From NCBI GenBank assembly GCA_964605385.1, contig CAZSCK010000018.1:1-40928 (forward strand): DNA of 40,928 bases, read 5' to 3'. The notes under the pieces were generated by a model that saw nothing but the letters and a program-made list of their open reading frames with translations, was not told the DNA's origin and searched no databases. Below are positions 8,295 to 17,264 of this stretch, piece after piece (position 1 is the first letter of the stretch; each line of letters starts with the position of its first letter). The DNA comes from JAGLTQ01 sp964605385. Its GTDB lineage: Bacteria; Pseudomonadota; Gammaproteobacteria; UBA6429; Thiohalophilaceae. Position numbers and translations under genes: made by a program.

Positions 8295-8930
8295 TTAAGT
8301 TGCCGTATGTGTTTGATTATATTGATTGATAGAAATAATATTTTTAAATGATTCTTCAGGCGTTTTTATTTTTTTCTTAATAATATTTATTGTGAATTTA
8401 GTACTACCTAACATCCAGTTAAATCTTGGGTTAAATATAAAATATAAAAAAGCACCGAGTGGTGAAAGTAAAATGTTTCTGCTTAATTGATATTTTTTTC
8501 GTTGACGGGGAGAAAGTTTTTCAAACTCATGAACAGATAAAAGATTTAATGGGCCACGGTATTTTTCCCAGTTACCATTTGTGGCGTGATGGAAATTATG
8601 GTGTTGCGACCAAACATATTGTGGCATCCCGACAAAGACACCGGTAAAAAATCCACCAATGACATTAAATATTTGAGTTTTGAACATGCTCTTATGACCG
8701 CAGTCATGCATTAACATAAAAATACGAACAATAAAAAATGCTAACAGAATAGTGTAACCAAGGGTTAACCAGTATGGTTGTGATTGAAGGCTTTTCATTA
8801 CAAGATAAAAAAGAGCAAAGTAAGGTATAAGAGTATTTAAGTTTTGAAATAATGCTTTAAAATTACTTTTATTAGAGTGCTTTTTAATGATTTCTGGAGT
8901 TATGTTTTTTAGCTGATCTGAGCTCGTCAT
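8295..8930 (-). pseudogene. Fatty acid desaturase, C-terminally truncated
   Basis: A 211-residue fragment of a membrane di-iron fatty acid desaturase (DesA-like). Seen: hydrophobic segments at about 34-46 and 54-74, His box 1 HDCGH (75-79) and His box 2 HHNFHH (110-115) followed by ATNGNWEKYRGPLN, as in DesA-like proteins. The third box (HxxHH type, expected well past residue 230) and the last membrane pair are missing, so the di-iron site cannot form as known. Full members run to about 350 residues. The reading frame ends 5 bases before rimO, suggesting a deletion between the two genes. The last 40 residues are lysine/asparagine-rich. It is probably a remnant; a functional short form is less likely. 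Confidence 0.7.
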
Positions 8931-9089
8931 TTTTTGTATTCCTGCAGAATAATGTCTGGATCTGTTAATTAATATCCAGTTATTCTAATACTTAGTAAAT
9001 ATTTGAGCTTTATATTATAGAGTATTTTATTTTTTAAGGCAGCAATATATCTTGCTAAGTAATGTGTAGAGTTCTCGATAACGTGATTT

Positions 9090-10310
9090 TTATTTTTTTC
9101 TCGTATCAGAAATGGCCTTTAAACGCTTTTTAGCTAACTCTTCTTTTATTGCTTTACCTTTCAGCCCTTGTTTTACGAGTTCTTTGGCATTTATTATATT
9201 AGCGGCATTGAAGGCTTTACGATATATATTGGGTTGTTCAAACTTTTGCTCTTCATAACCCGTTCGTCCACGTGAGTCTGCTTCACAAGTAAGTAAAAAC
9301 AATTCAAAGCGTTCAGGACGACGAAAAGCATCTAGTGATTCGAGTGTTTTTAATAATGTAGCATTACGTAATTCCGCAGCACGGTGATAATGTAAATGAT
9401 ACTTTGTAACTATGATTGCTAATTCTCTGTAGTCATTAGGAATACGATAACGATTACATAATGCTTCAACCAATGGAACGCCACGTGATTCATGATCAAT
9501 ATGTTTTGGTAGTTTATGTTTAGGAGTTGTACCTTTTCCCAGGTCATGCACTAGTGCGGCAAAACGGACTTTAGGATCATCTGATAATTTTGCAGCTTGC
9601 GTCAGTACCATCATAGTATGGATGCCGGTATCAATTTCGGGATGATGTTTTTCCGGTTGCGGTATCCCCCAGAGGCGATCAATTTCAGGGAAGAGTTTTT
9701 TTAATGCACCACAGTCACGTAATACTTCAAAATAACGTGCAGGTGTTTTCTCACTTAATGCACGCATAGTCTCCTGCCAGACACGTTCGGGAACGAGAGC
9801 ATCCACCTCACCATTATTGACCATTTCCATCATGAGTTTTTGAGTTTCATCGGCAATGCTAAACCCCAAGTCTGCAAAGCGTGCTGCAAAACGAGCAAGG
9901 CGTAAAATGCGTACAGGATCTTCAACAAAAGCAGGGGAGACATGGCGTAATATTTTCGCTTTTATATCGGCCTGGCCATTAAAGGGATCAATTAAATCAC
10001 CGTTGTTCGATTGAGCAATGGCATTAATGGTGAGATCGCGGCGAATTAAATCTTCTTCAAGTGTAATATCGGCGGTAGCATGAAAACTAAAACCACTATA
10101 ACCGGCTGCTGTTTTTCGCTCGGTACGAGCAAGCGCGTACTCTTCATTTGTTTGCGGATGTAAGAACACAGGAAAATCTTTACCGACCTGTCGATAGTTT
10201 TGTTTCAACATCTCTTCGGGTGTTGAGCCAACCACCACCCAGTCGCGATCCTTGGTTTCAAGCCCCAATAATTGATCACGCACATAACCACCAACAAGAT
10301 AGATTTCCAT
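9090..10310 (-). CDS. cca: Multifunctional CCA protein (tRNA nucleotidyltransferase with HD domain)
   Basis: Adds or repairs the 3' CCA end of tRNA. Seen in 406 residues: the class II nucleotidyltransferase motif GGYVRDQLLG (7-16) with KDRDWVVVG just after, RRDLTINAIAQ near residue 90, the RILRLARFAARF segment, and the HD phosphohydrolase motif VHDLGKG in the C-terminal half. The HD domain marks the gammaproteobacterial type with added phosphatase and phosphodiesterase activity. The gene stands alone on the minus strand, with 159 bases before the desaturase and 194 bases up to the next gene. Confidence 0.97.
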   Translation of the reverse strand: MEIYLVGGYVRDQLLGLETKDRDWVVVGSTPEEMLKQNYRQVGKDFPVFLHPQTNEEYALARTERKTAAGYSGFSFHATADITLEEDLIRRDLTINAIAQSNNGDLIDPFNGQADIKAKILRHVSPAFVEDPVRILRLARFAARFADLGFSIADETQKLMMEMVNNGEVDALVPERVWQETMRALSEKTPARYFEVLRDCGALKKLFPEIDRLWGIPQPEKHHPEIDTGIHTMMVLTQAAKLSDDPKVRFAALVHDLGKGTTPKHKLPKHIDHESRGVPLVEALCNRYRIPNDYRELAIIVTKYHLHYHRAAELRNATLLKTLESLDAFRRPERFELFLLTCEADSRGRTGYEEQKFEQPNIYRKAFNAANIINAKELVKQGLKGKAIKEELAKKRLKAISDTRKK

Positions 10311-10372
10311 ATTTATTAAACGTCTTTAAATTGATAAAAATAAGCAGTCTTTATTGTATAGTTAATTAGCAT

Positions 10373-10382
10373 TGTGATCACA
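10373..10382. promoter_or_regulatory. TGTGATCACA palindrome in the cca / aldehyde dehydrogenase gap
   Basis: A perfect 10-base palindrome in the 194-base region between the divergent starts of cca and the aldehyde dehydrogenase gene. It resembles two CRP half-sites with no spacer, which is not the CRP arrangement. It may be an operator for an unknown regulator or chance. Confidence 0.25.
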
Positions 10383-10504
10383 CTTTAGTTATAAGCCTAT
10401 GTGTTATTAAGTGTAATTCGGTGGTCTTGATTATTTAAGCTATAGTTATTTTCTGTGTGGCCGGGTTATATAAGGTATAAGCATAAATATTTAAGGAGCA
10501 GAGT

Positions 10505-11869
10505 ATGAGTTTTGAAGTAATTAATCCTGCAACAGGCGAGAAAGTAGCCGATGTTCCATCCTGGGATTCTCAACAGCTGGAGGCAGGGTTGGCCGCGGTG
10601 GCCGCTGCCTCGCCAGCATGGCGTAACACGCCGATGGCTCATCGTTGTGCTTTGATGTGTAAAGCGGCAGATGTTCTGCGTGCGAATAAAGATAAATATG
10701 CGCTTATTGTTACACAGGAAATGGGCAAGCTTATTAATGATGCGCGTGCAGAGGTTGAAAAGTGTGCCTCGGTTTGTGATTTTTACGCAGACAACGGGCC
10801 AAAATTTTTAGCTGATGAAGTGATAGAGTCGGACGCAGGTAAAAGTTATGTCGCTTATCTGCCGCTTGGTACTGTACTTGCGGTTATGCCGTGGAATTTT
10901 CCTTTATGGCAAGTCTTTCGTTTTGCTGCTCCTGCATTAGTTGCCGGTAACACCGGTATTTTAAAACATGCTTCGAACGTTCCTCAATGTGCATTATTAA
11001 TTGAAGATGTTTTTAAACAGGCCGGTTTCCCTGAAAATATTTTTCGTGCATTAATGATTCGAGCTTCACAAGTAAAATCTGTTATTGAAGACTCGCGGGT
11101 ACATGCAGTGACTTTAACCGGTAGCGAGCCTGCGGGTCGTCAAGTCGCTGCAACCGCAGGTAACAGTTTAAAAAAATCCGTTTTGGAGCTTGGCGGTTCA
11201 GATGCCTTTATTGTTTTAGAAGATGCGGATCTTGATCTCACAGTACAAGGTGCCGTGATGTCTCGTTTTTTAAATACAGGACAAAGTTGTATAGCAGCCA
11301 AGCGCTTTATTGTGGTTGATGCGATTTCCGAAGATTTTGTTACTCGCTTTAAAGCTGCTGTTGAAGCATTAAAAGTTGGTGACCCAATGGATGAGTCAAC
11401 AACATTAGCACCAATGGCGCGTGAAAATTTAAGAGATGAGTTACATGTGCAAGTGGTTGATACACTTGCCGCAGGTGCAATCGCGGTAACAGGATGCGAG
11501 CCAGTAGATTGCCCCGGGGCTTTTTATAAAGCCTCAATTATTGACAGAGTTGAACCTGGAATGCGTGCTTACCATGAGGAATTGTTTGGACCTGTTGCCA
11601 TTGTAATTCACGCCAGAGATGAAGAAGATGCGCTACGCATAGCAAATGATTCACCTTACGGTTTAGGTGGCAGTGTTTGGACGCAAGATTCGAATCGCGG
11701 AGAACGAGTCGCGCGTCAAGTGGAATCAGGTTGTACTTTTGTTAATGGCATGGTGAAAAGTGATGCACGTTTACCGTTTGGTGGGATAAAAAATTCGGGT
11801 TATGGTCGTGAACTTTCTCAGCACGGTATTCGAGAATTTACTAATGCGAAAACTATCTGGATTAAATAA
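10505..11869 (+). CDS. NAD(P)-dependent succinate-semialdehyde dehydrogenase-like aldehyde dehydrogenase
   Basis: A 454-residue aldehyde dehydrogenase of the short Sad/YneI-like type. It would oxidise an aldehyde, probably a semialdehyde, to the acid in the cytoplasm. Seen: MPWNFPLWQ with Asn131, Lys154 of the cofactor site, the general base Glu228 in ELGGSD, the nucleophile Cys262 in GQSCIA, and the C-terminal EELFGPVA and PFGGIKNSGYGREL motifs. A strong AAGGAG lies 9 bases before the ATG. It converges on the GGDEF-EAL gene with a 4-base gap. Succinate semialdehyde is the likely substrate by family; malonate semialdehyde cannot be excluded. Confidence 0.88.
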   Translation: MSFEVINPATGEKVADVPSWDSQQLEAGLAAVAAASPAWRNTPMAHRCALMCKAADVLRANKDKYALIVTQEMGKLINDARAEVEKCASVCDFYADNGPKFLADEVIESDAGKSYVAYLPLGTVLAVMPWNFPLWQVFRFAAPALVAGNTGILKHASNVPQCALLIEDVFKQAGFPENIFRALMIRASQVKSVIEDSRVHAVTLTGSEPAGRQVAATAGNSLKKSVLELGGSDAFIVLEDADLDLTVQGAVMSRFLNTGQSCIAAKRFIVVDAISEDFVTRFKAAVEALKVGDPMDESTTLAPMARENLRDELHVQVVDTLAAGAIAVTGCEPVDCPGAFYKASIIDRVEPGMRAYHEELFGPVAIVIHARDEEDALRIANDSPYGLGGSVWTQDSNRGERVARQVESGCTFVNGMVKSDARLPFGGIKNSGYGRELSQHGIREFTNAKTIWIK

Positions 11870-11873
11870 AAAC

Positions 11874-13589
11874 TTACTGGGCAGGCTCGGCAGAAAAATA
11901 ACCTTGCCCCCAGGAAACACCAATCTCACGCAACATATCCAGCGTTACCTGGTCCTCAATATGTTCTGCAATGGTAATGAGTTCTAGCGACTCTGCCATT
12001 TTTTGAATACCGGTAATTATTTTTCGTGCTCTATCTTCATAAGCAACACGTTTGATTAACGCACCATCGAATTTTAAATAGCTAATGGGTAAATCAGCTA
12101 AGTAAGTCAGAGATGAATAACCACTGCCAAAATCATCAATAGCAAGCGGCATTCCAAAGTCTATGAAAGGAGCAAGTAGATCTTTTACTTCATCCTTGTC
12201 ACCTATAAGCTCTTGCTCGGTGATCTCTATTATAATAGGTTTTTCTTCGCATTTATTTTGCCCACACTCATCACATTTGTTTTTGGCGAATTGAATTATT
12301 TCTTTTACAAGTTGAGGGTGGCGCAATAGATCGGCGGATATGTTAACAAAGTGTGGCAGGCTATTTTTTGTTTTAATAAAATTTTCAGTGCAGCGTGAAA
12401 TCATTTTTTTGATTATCTGGTAATCAATACGATGTACCATTTGTAATTCTACTGCAGCATCAATGAATTCATGCGCTTGAATAAGTTCACCATTTTCATC
12501 CTGAATGCGCGCCAATGCTTCTTCGGCTACCTGTTTACCAGAGGTGAGCTCAAAAATAGGCTGGTATACAGGTGTAATACGGTTCTCATTTAAAGCCTTT
12601 TCAAGTCGGCTACCAATTGAATAAATATTTCCTGTTGCTTGCTGGCTGCTGTGAATTCTGTTGCGGCCATTTTTCTTGGCTTCATAAAGTGTTGCATCCG
12701 CAATACTATATAATTCATCAGGACGATCACCATCCAGAGGAAAATTAGCAATGCCAATACTTGCAGTAATAGAAATTTTTTGACTGTCTGTTAAAAAGGG
12801 TTGCTTCGAAATGTCATTACATAATCGTTGTGCTATTTTACAGGCTGTTTTTATGTCTGCATCTGGCATGAGACAAATAAATTCTTCTCCCGCCCAACGG
12901 CCAACATTATCTTTGTCGCGTAAATAAAATTGTATTCTATCTGCAATAAGCTGGAGTAGTTGATCTCCAGTACTGTGGCCATAACAGTCATTGATGAGTT
13001 TAAACCGATCAATGTTGAGTAAGAATATAGAGTAGGTTTTTCCGGCTTTTTTGTAATTTTCATGTAGCTGGGAAATTGTTTGTTGTATTGTATTGCGGTT
13101 ATTGAGCCGGGTTAAAGGATCATGACTTACCTGGTAAAGAAGCGAGCGAGGTTGTTTATTCGTGGTTACAGAATGAAACATCAATATAACCGTGTCTTCA
13201 TCTAGTGGAGAAAGACTGAAATCTACAAGAATATCGGTATTTTTTTTTGTTGTAATTGTATGCTGGGTGACAGGGCCCAAAAGGTGAGCAGAATCAATTA
13301 CGCTTTTTATGAGTTTAATATCAGATGAAGGAGAAAGAATACTACCAAGTTGAAATATTTTTTCTATTTTTTTATCTATAACATCATCATGCAACCAGCC
13401 GGTAAGCTTGCAAGCTGTTTTATTTATAAACTTGATATTACCATTCTTGTTAATACCAATTACACCATCACTATAACCAGCTAAAAAATCTTCTGCGTAG
13501 TGATTTACGTATGAATTAACACCTAATGGAGGAGCTAGCGGTATGCTGCCATGAATCTGATCGCTGGCCCGTTGACGGGGGTTTGTCAC
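11874..13589 (-). CDS. PAS-GGDEF-EAL cyclic-di-GMP signalling protein
   Basis: A 571-residue protein with no clear membrane segment. In order: a PAS domain at about 30-135 (DGVIGINKNGNIKFINKTAC), a GGDEF domain at about 150-310 and an EAL domain from about 325 to the end. The diguanylate cyclase signature reads AGEEF, so its first Gly is Ala; activity is possible but uncertain. The EAL domain keeps EALAR, NISADLL, ITEQE, IDDFGSGYSSL and the Lys of YLKFDG, so a phosphodiesterase is plausible. The input ligand of the PAS domain is not evident. Confidence 0.92.
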   Translation of the reverse strand: MTNPRQRASDQIHGSIPLAPPLGVNSYVNHYAEDFLAGYSDGVIGINKNGNIKFINKTACKLTGWLHDDVIDKKIEKIFQLGSILSPSSDIKLIKSVIDSAHLLGPVTQHTITTKKNTDILVDFSLSPLDEDTVILMFHSVTTNKQPRSLLYQVSHDPLTRLNNRNTIQQTISQLHENYKKAGKTYSIFLLNIDRFKLINDCYGHSTGDQLLQLIADRIQFYLRDKDNVGRWAGEEFICLMPDADIKTACKIAQRLCNDISKQPFLTDSQKISITASIGIANFPLDGDRPDELYSIADATLYEAKKNGRNRIHSSQQATGNIYSIGSRLEKALNENRITPVYQPIFELTSGKQVAEEALARIQDENGELIQAHEFIDAAVELQMVHRIDYQIIKKMISRCTENFIKTKNSLPHFVNISADLLRHPQLVKEIIQFAKNKCDECGQNKCEEKPIIIEITEQELIGDKDEVKDLLAPFIDFGMPLAIDDFGSGYSSLTYLADLPISYLKFDGALIKRVAYEDRARKIITGIQKMAESLELITIAEHIEDQVTLDMLREIGVSWGQGYFSAEPAQ

Positions 13590-13677
13590 AAGTTTGCCTA
13601 TATAATTTATTCCGTTATGTATAAGAATAACATAAAGAGGTGGTGTTTTTATAAACGATTATGATGAGTCGACAAAA

Positions 13678-14895
13678 ATGAACAATAAACCTGAATTAAT
13701 CAGGCGATTATCGCTGCCACTGTTAATTTTTTATGGCATTGGTACTATTTTAGGTGCGGGAATTTATGTGCTGGTCGGCAAGGTTGCTGGTGAGGCAGGC
13801 TTTTATACCCCATTCTCTTTTATGTTAGCGTCATTACTGGCTGCATTTTCTGCCTTTTCTTATGCTGAGCTAGCTGCGCGTTTTCCGCATAGTGCCGGTG
13901 AAGCTATTTATATTGAAGAAGGGTTTGGAATTAAACAATTTTCCATTGCTGTTGGCTTAATGATCGTTTTAGTCGGTATTGTTTCGGTTGCAACACTAGC
14001 ACATGGATTTGCCGGTTATCTAAATGTTTTTTTTGAAATCCCCGAGCCCGTTGTTGTAATTTCTCTTGTTCTTTTTATTGGTCTGGTTTGCGGCTGGGGC
14101 ATTAATCAATCGGTTATGATTGCATCTGTCATGACAATTGTTGAAATTATTGGCTTGCTAATTATTTTGTATGTAGGTCGTGACGCATTCACTTTAGTCC
14201 CGGCAAAAATTCCTGAAATGATCCCTCCATTGGATGCTTCAATATGGGCAGGAATTTTTATGGGAAGTTTTATAGCTTTTTATGCCTATCTCGGTTTTGA
14301 GGATATTGTTAATGTTGCAGAAGAAGCAATTAAGCCGCGTATTAATATTCCTCTGGCAATCATCATTTCTCTGGTTGTAACAACAATATTTTATATTTTT
14401 ATTTCTGTTGTCGCTATTTTATTAATGTCGCCACAAGAGCTGGCAGCGAGTTCTGCACCATTGGCGATGATTTATCAAATAACGACAGGGCAATCTCCAG
14501 TTGTTATTACTATTATAAGTTTAATCTCTGTTATTAATGGCGCTTTAATACAAGTTATAATGGCTTCACGTGTGCTATATGGCATGAGTCGAAAACAATG
14601 GTTGCCTGAAAAAATAGGTGAAATTAATAAGCTAACCCATACGCCTCTTATTGCAACAATAATAATCATAGGGTTTATTCTGTTTTTTGTTTTGCTATTT
14701 CCATTGTTAAGTTTGGCAAAAATCACCAGCTTTATTACTTTAATTATTTTTATGTTAATTAATTTTGCATTATTAAAAATAAAATATTCAAAAAGAGATC
14801 ATGATGGTTTCACGGTACCTTTATGGGTACCATTGATAGGTGGCTTCAGTACGTTGTTATTTGTTTTATATTTATCAGGAACTTTATTTGTATAG
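13678..14895 (+). CDS. APC-superfamily amino acid permease
   Basis: A 405-residue membrane protein with about twelve hydrophobic segments. The APC fingerprint is at the start: GIGTILGAGIYVLVG (about 20-34), then AAFSAFSYAELAARFPHSAGE (about 55-75) and FYAYLGFEDIVNVAEE near 200-216. It probably imports or exchanges an amino acid or amine; the substrate cannot be told. Its 3' end overlaps the convergent malonyl-CoA synthetase gene by 12 bases. Confidence 0.88.
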   Translation: MNNKPELIRRLSLPLLIFYGIGTILGAGIYVLVGKVAGEAGFYTPFSFMLASLLAAFSAFSYAELAARFPHSAGEAIYIEEGFGIKQFSIAVGLMIVLVGIVSVATLAHGFAGYLNVFFEIPEPVVVISLVLFIGLVCGWGINQSVMIASVMTIVEIIGLLIILYVGRDAFTLVPAKIPEMIPPLDASIWAGIFMGSFIAFYAYLGFEDIVNVAEEAIKPRINIPLAIIISLVVTTIFYIFISVVAILLMSPQELAASSAPLAMIYQITTGQSPVVITIISLISVINGALIQVIMASRVLYGMSRKQWLPEKIGEINKLTHTPLIATIIIIGFILFFVLLFPLLSLAKITSFITLIIFMLINFALLKIKYSKRDHDGFTVPLWVPLIGGFSTLLFVLYLSGTLFV

Positions 14896-16407
14896 GGATT
14901 TATATATTTCCCGAAGAATATTTTTTTGAACTTTCCCCATAGTATTTCGAGGTAGTTGTTCAATGAATATTATTTTCTTAGGTGTTTTATAACTTGCGAG
15001 TTGTTTCTTTAATAGTTTTTTTAGCTCATCGACATTTGGTGGGTTATTAATATCATCAGGAACAACAATGGCAGTAACGGCTTCACCAAAATCTTTATGT
15101 GCTAAACCAATAACTGCAGATTCTTTTATATTGGTAGTTTCATCGAGCAATAATTCCACTTCTTTCGGATAAACATTATAACCACCGGTGATGACCATAT
15201 CTTTATTACGGCCAACGATAGATATGTAACCTTGTTCGTTATATTGTGCCATATCATCGGTTATAAAAAAATGATCTTGAGTGAATTCTTCAGCTGTTTT
15301 TTCTGGCATGCGCCAGTAACCTTTAAAAACATTCTCGCCTTTAACTTGAAGAACACCAACACCATTATTTTTAACGGGTTGGTTATTCTCATCAACAATA
15401 CGTGTTTCAACGCCGGGTAAGGGTAGACCAACTGTACCGGCAATGCGTTTACCTTGCAGGGGGTTTGACGTGTTCATGCCTGTTTCGGTCATACCATAGC
15501 GTTCAAGAATAGTATGGCCGCTGCGTTGTTGAAAATCATCAAAGGTTTGTTCAAGCAAAGGTGCAGAGCCTGAAATAAAGAGGCGCATATTCTGACAAGT
15601 AGTGCGGTTAAAACTTTCTTCATCAAGTAAGCGAGTATAAAAAGTAGGTACACCCATGAATACTGTCGCGTCAGGTAACAGTTGCGTAACTGTTTTACTA
15701 TCAAACTTTTCCAGAAATAACATTTTACTGCCACCGAGTAAAACATTATGACAGGCAACAAATAAACCGTGGATATGAAAAATAGGTAAGGCATGTAACA
15801 ACACATCATTTTGTTGCCAGCCCCATGTTTTTTGCAGAGCTAAACCATTAGCAGCAAGATTACCGTGGGTAATCATGGCACCTTTAGGACGCCCCGTTGT
15901 TCCTGAGGTGTAAAGAATAACCGCGATATCATCGGTATCGCAGGCAACCGTCTTAAATTCTGCTGCTGTATTTCTACTTTGCTTGATCAGGCTACCTTGT
16001 TCGTTTAGATCCAGAGTAAGGATATGTTTTAGAGTTTCATTTTTAAAATCTGAAAATAGTTCTTCTGTTTCTGTTTTACATACCACAAGGCTGGGTTCTG
16101 CGTTTTCCAGAAAGTAACTGAACTCAGTTTTTGTATAAGCCGTGTTCAAGGGCAAATAAACAAAACCGGCACGTAAACAGGCGAGGTATAAAAAAAGGAC
16201 GTGGGGGGATTTTTCGACCTGTACAGCAACACGGTCGCCTTTTTTAATGCCTTGGCTGGTCAAAAATCGTGCGATACGAGCTGTTTCCGTTTCAAGGTAA
16301 GCGTAGCTATATTGAGCTCCATCAGCCGTTTCTATAAAAATAGCCTCATGATCCTGAGGGAATCTCGCCTGAAAGAGACTATATATGTTGTACTGCTTAT
16401 CGCTCAT
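14884..16407 (-). CDS. matB: Malonyl-CoA synthetase (MatB type)
   Basis: An AMP-forming acid-CoA ligase, probably malonate + CoA + ATP to malonyl-CoA. Seen: the P-loop LYTSGTTGRPKG, the A5 motif RYGMTETGMNTSNP followed by GKRIAGTVGLPLPGV (the wording of MatB proteins), the hinge GRNKDMVITGG, and the A10 motif NTMGKVQKN with the acyl-adenylate lysine. I start at the ATG at 16407 (507 residues), matching the family's length; an in-frame GTG at 16443 would run into the operator candidate. No strong ribosome site is seen for either. It is divergent from the GntR gene that probably controls it. Methylmalonate is a possible alternative substrate. Confidence 0.88.
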   Translation of the reverse strand: MSDKQYNIYSLFQARFPQDHEAIFIETADGAQYSYAYLETETARIARFLTSQGIKKGDRVAVQVEKSPHVLFLYLACLRAGFVYLPLNTAYTKTEFSYFLENAEPSLVVCKTETEELFSDFKNETLKHILTLDLNEQGSLIKQSRNTAAEFKTVACDTDDIAVILYTSGTTGRPKGAMITHGNLAANGLALQKTWGWQQNDVLLHALPIFHIHGLFVACHNVLLGGSKMLFLEKFDSKTVTQLLPDATVFMGVPTFYTRLLDEESFNRTTCQNMRLFISGSAPLLEQTFDDFQQRSGHTILERYGMTETGMNTSNPLQGKRIAGTVGLPLPGVETRIVDENNQPVKNNGVGVLQVKGENVFKGYWRMPEKTAEEFTQDHFFITDDMAQYNEQGYISIVGRNKDMVITGGYNVYPKEVELLLDETTNIKESAVIGLAHKDFGEAVTAIVVPDDINNPPNVDELKKLLKKQLASYKTPKKIIFIEQLPRNTMGKVQKNILREIYKSLYK

Positions 16408-16445
16408 ATTTTTAAGGGCTCTGTTACTTGCAAGTTTGTTCACTA

Positions 16446-16493
16446 CAGTTTAGATTGCATTCATAATTATGAATTACAATGGATTCTAAACTG
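16446..16493. promoter_or_regulatory. Operator candidate in the divergent matB / GntR promoter
   Basis: Two nested inverted repeats: a perfect 16-base palindrome ATTCATAATTATGAAT at 16459-16474, enclosed by perfect 9-base arms CAGTTTAGA (16446-16454) and TCTAAACTG (16485-16493). The centres differ by 3 bases. Such symmetry between a GntR/FCD regulator and its divergent target is the usual place for its operator. The assignment to this regulator is inferred. Confidence 0.65.
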
Positions 16494-16549
16494 AATACGG
16501 GCTCGTAATCAAATGGATAAAAATTATCACTGTTAGGGAAAAATGACGA

Positions 16550-17224
16550 ATGACTGAACGCATAATAAGCCAAGCTTTATACATGCAGGTGGCTGATCGC
16601 ATACGTGACCAGATTTATCAGCGCGAACTTACACCAGGCGACGCGATTGATGAAATGGCATTGTGTGAGCGTTTTGGTATTAGTCGCACACCGTTACGTG
16701 AAGCTTTGAAGGTGCTGAATAGTGAAGGTTTAATCGAATTAATTCCACGCCGTGGTAGTTTTGTGCGCAGCATGGATATTGAAGAGCTGAATGAATTATT
16801 TCCGGTCATGGTTGTTCTTGAAGGCTTATGCGCCAGAGAAGCGGTAGAAAACTGTGAGCCAGAAGATTTGCAGAAACTAGAACAAATGCATGAAAAATTA
16901 GAAGACCTTGCTAAGCAAGGTGATATTGATGGGTATTACGAACAGAATTTTGTTTTCCATCAAGCTGTACAGGATTTATCGGGTAACAAGTGGTTGCAAC
17001 GTGTTATTGGTGATTTACGTAAAGTTTTACGTTTGGCGCGCCACATGCAACTGACTATTCCCGGTCGCTTGGAAAATTCTTTAGAAGAACATAGAAATAT
17101 CATGCTAGCGTTCAAGAATAATAATCCGGATTTAGCAGATCAGAATATGCAGGATCATTTAAAACAGCAGTGGTTTTCATTAGTCGATAAAAATAATTCG
17201 AATACACGAGTTAAAAATAAGTAG
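16550..17224 (+). CDS. GntR-family regulator, FadR/FCD subfamily (MatR-like)
   Basis: A 224-residue transcription factor. The N-terminal winged helix (about 10-75) has the GntR pattern DRIRDQIYQRELTPGDAIDE and FGISRTPLREALKVLNSEGLIE. The C-terminal FCD domain (about 85-215) is helical and keeps the metal-site histidines in HQAVQDLSGN, EEHRNIM and MQDHLKQQW, suited to carboxylate ligands. It lies between the ligase gene (divergent) and the TRAP operon (same strand, 40-base gap), the arrangement of MatR in rhizobial malonate loci. Malonate or malonyl-CoA as ligand is inferred. Confidence 0.9.
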   Translation: MTERIISQALYMQVADRIRDQIYQRELTPGDAIDEMALCERFGISRTPLREALKVLNSEGLIELIPRRGSFVRSMDIEELNELFPVMVVLEGLCAREAVENCEPEDLQKLEQMHEKLEDLAKQGDIDGYYEQNFVFHQAVQDLSGNKWLQRVIGDLRKVLRLARHMQLTIPGRLENSLEEHRNIMLAFKNNNPDLADQNMQDHLKQQWFSLVDKNNSNTRVKNK

Positions 17225-17264
17225 TATAAATTATTAAAATACAGAGGCAAAAGGGGAACATTAA

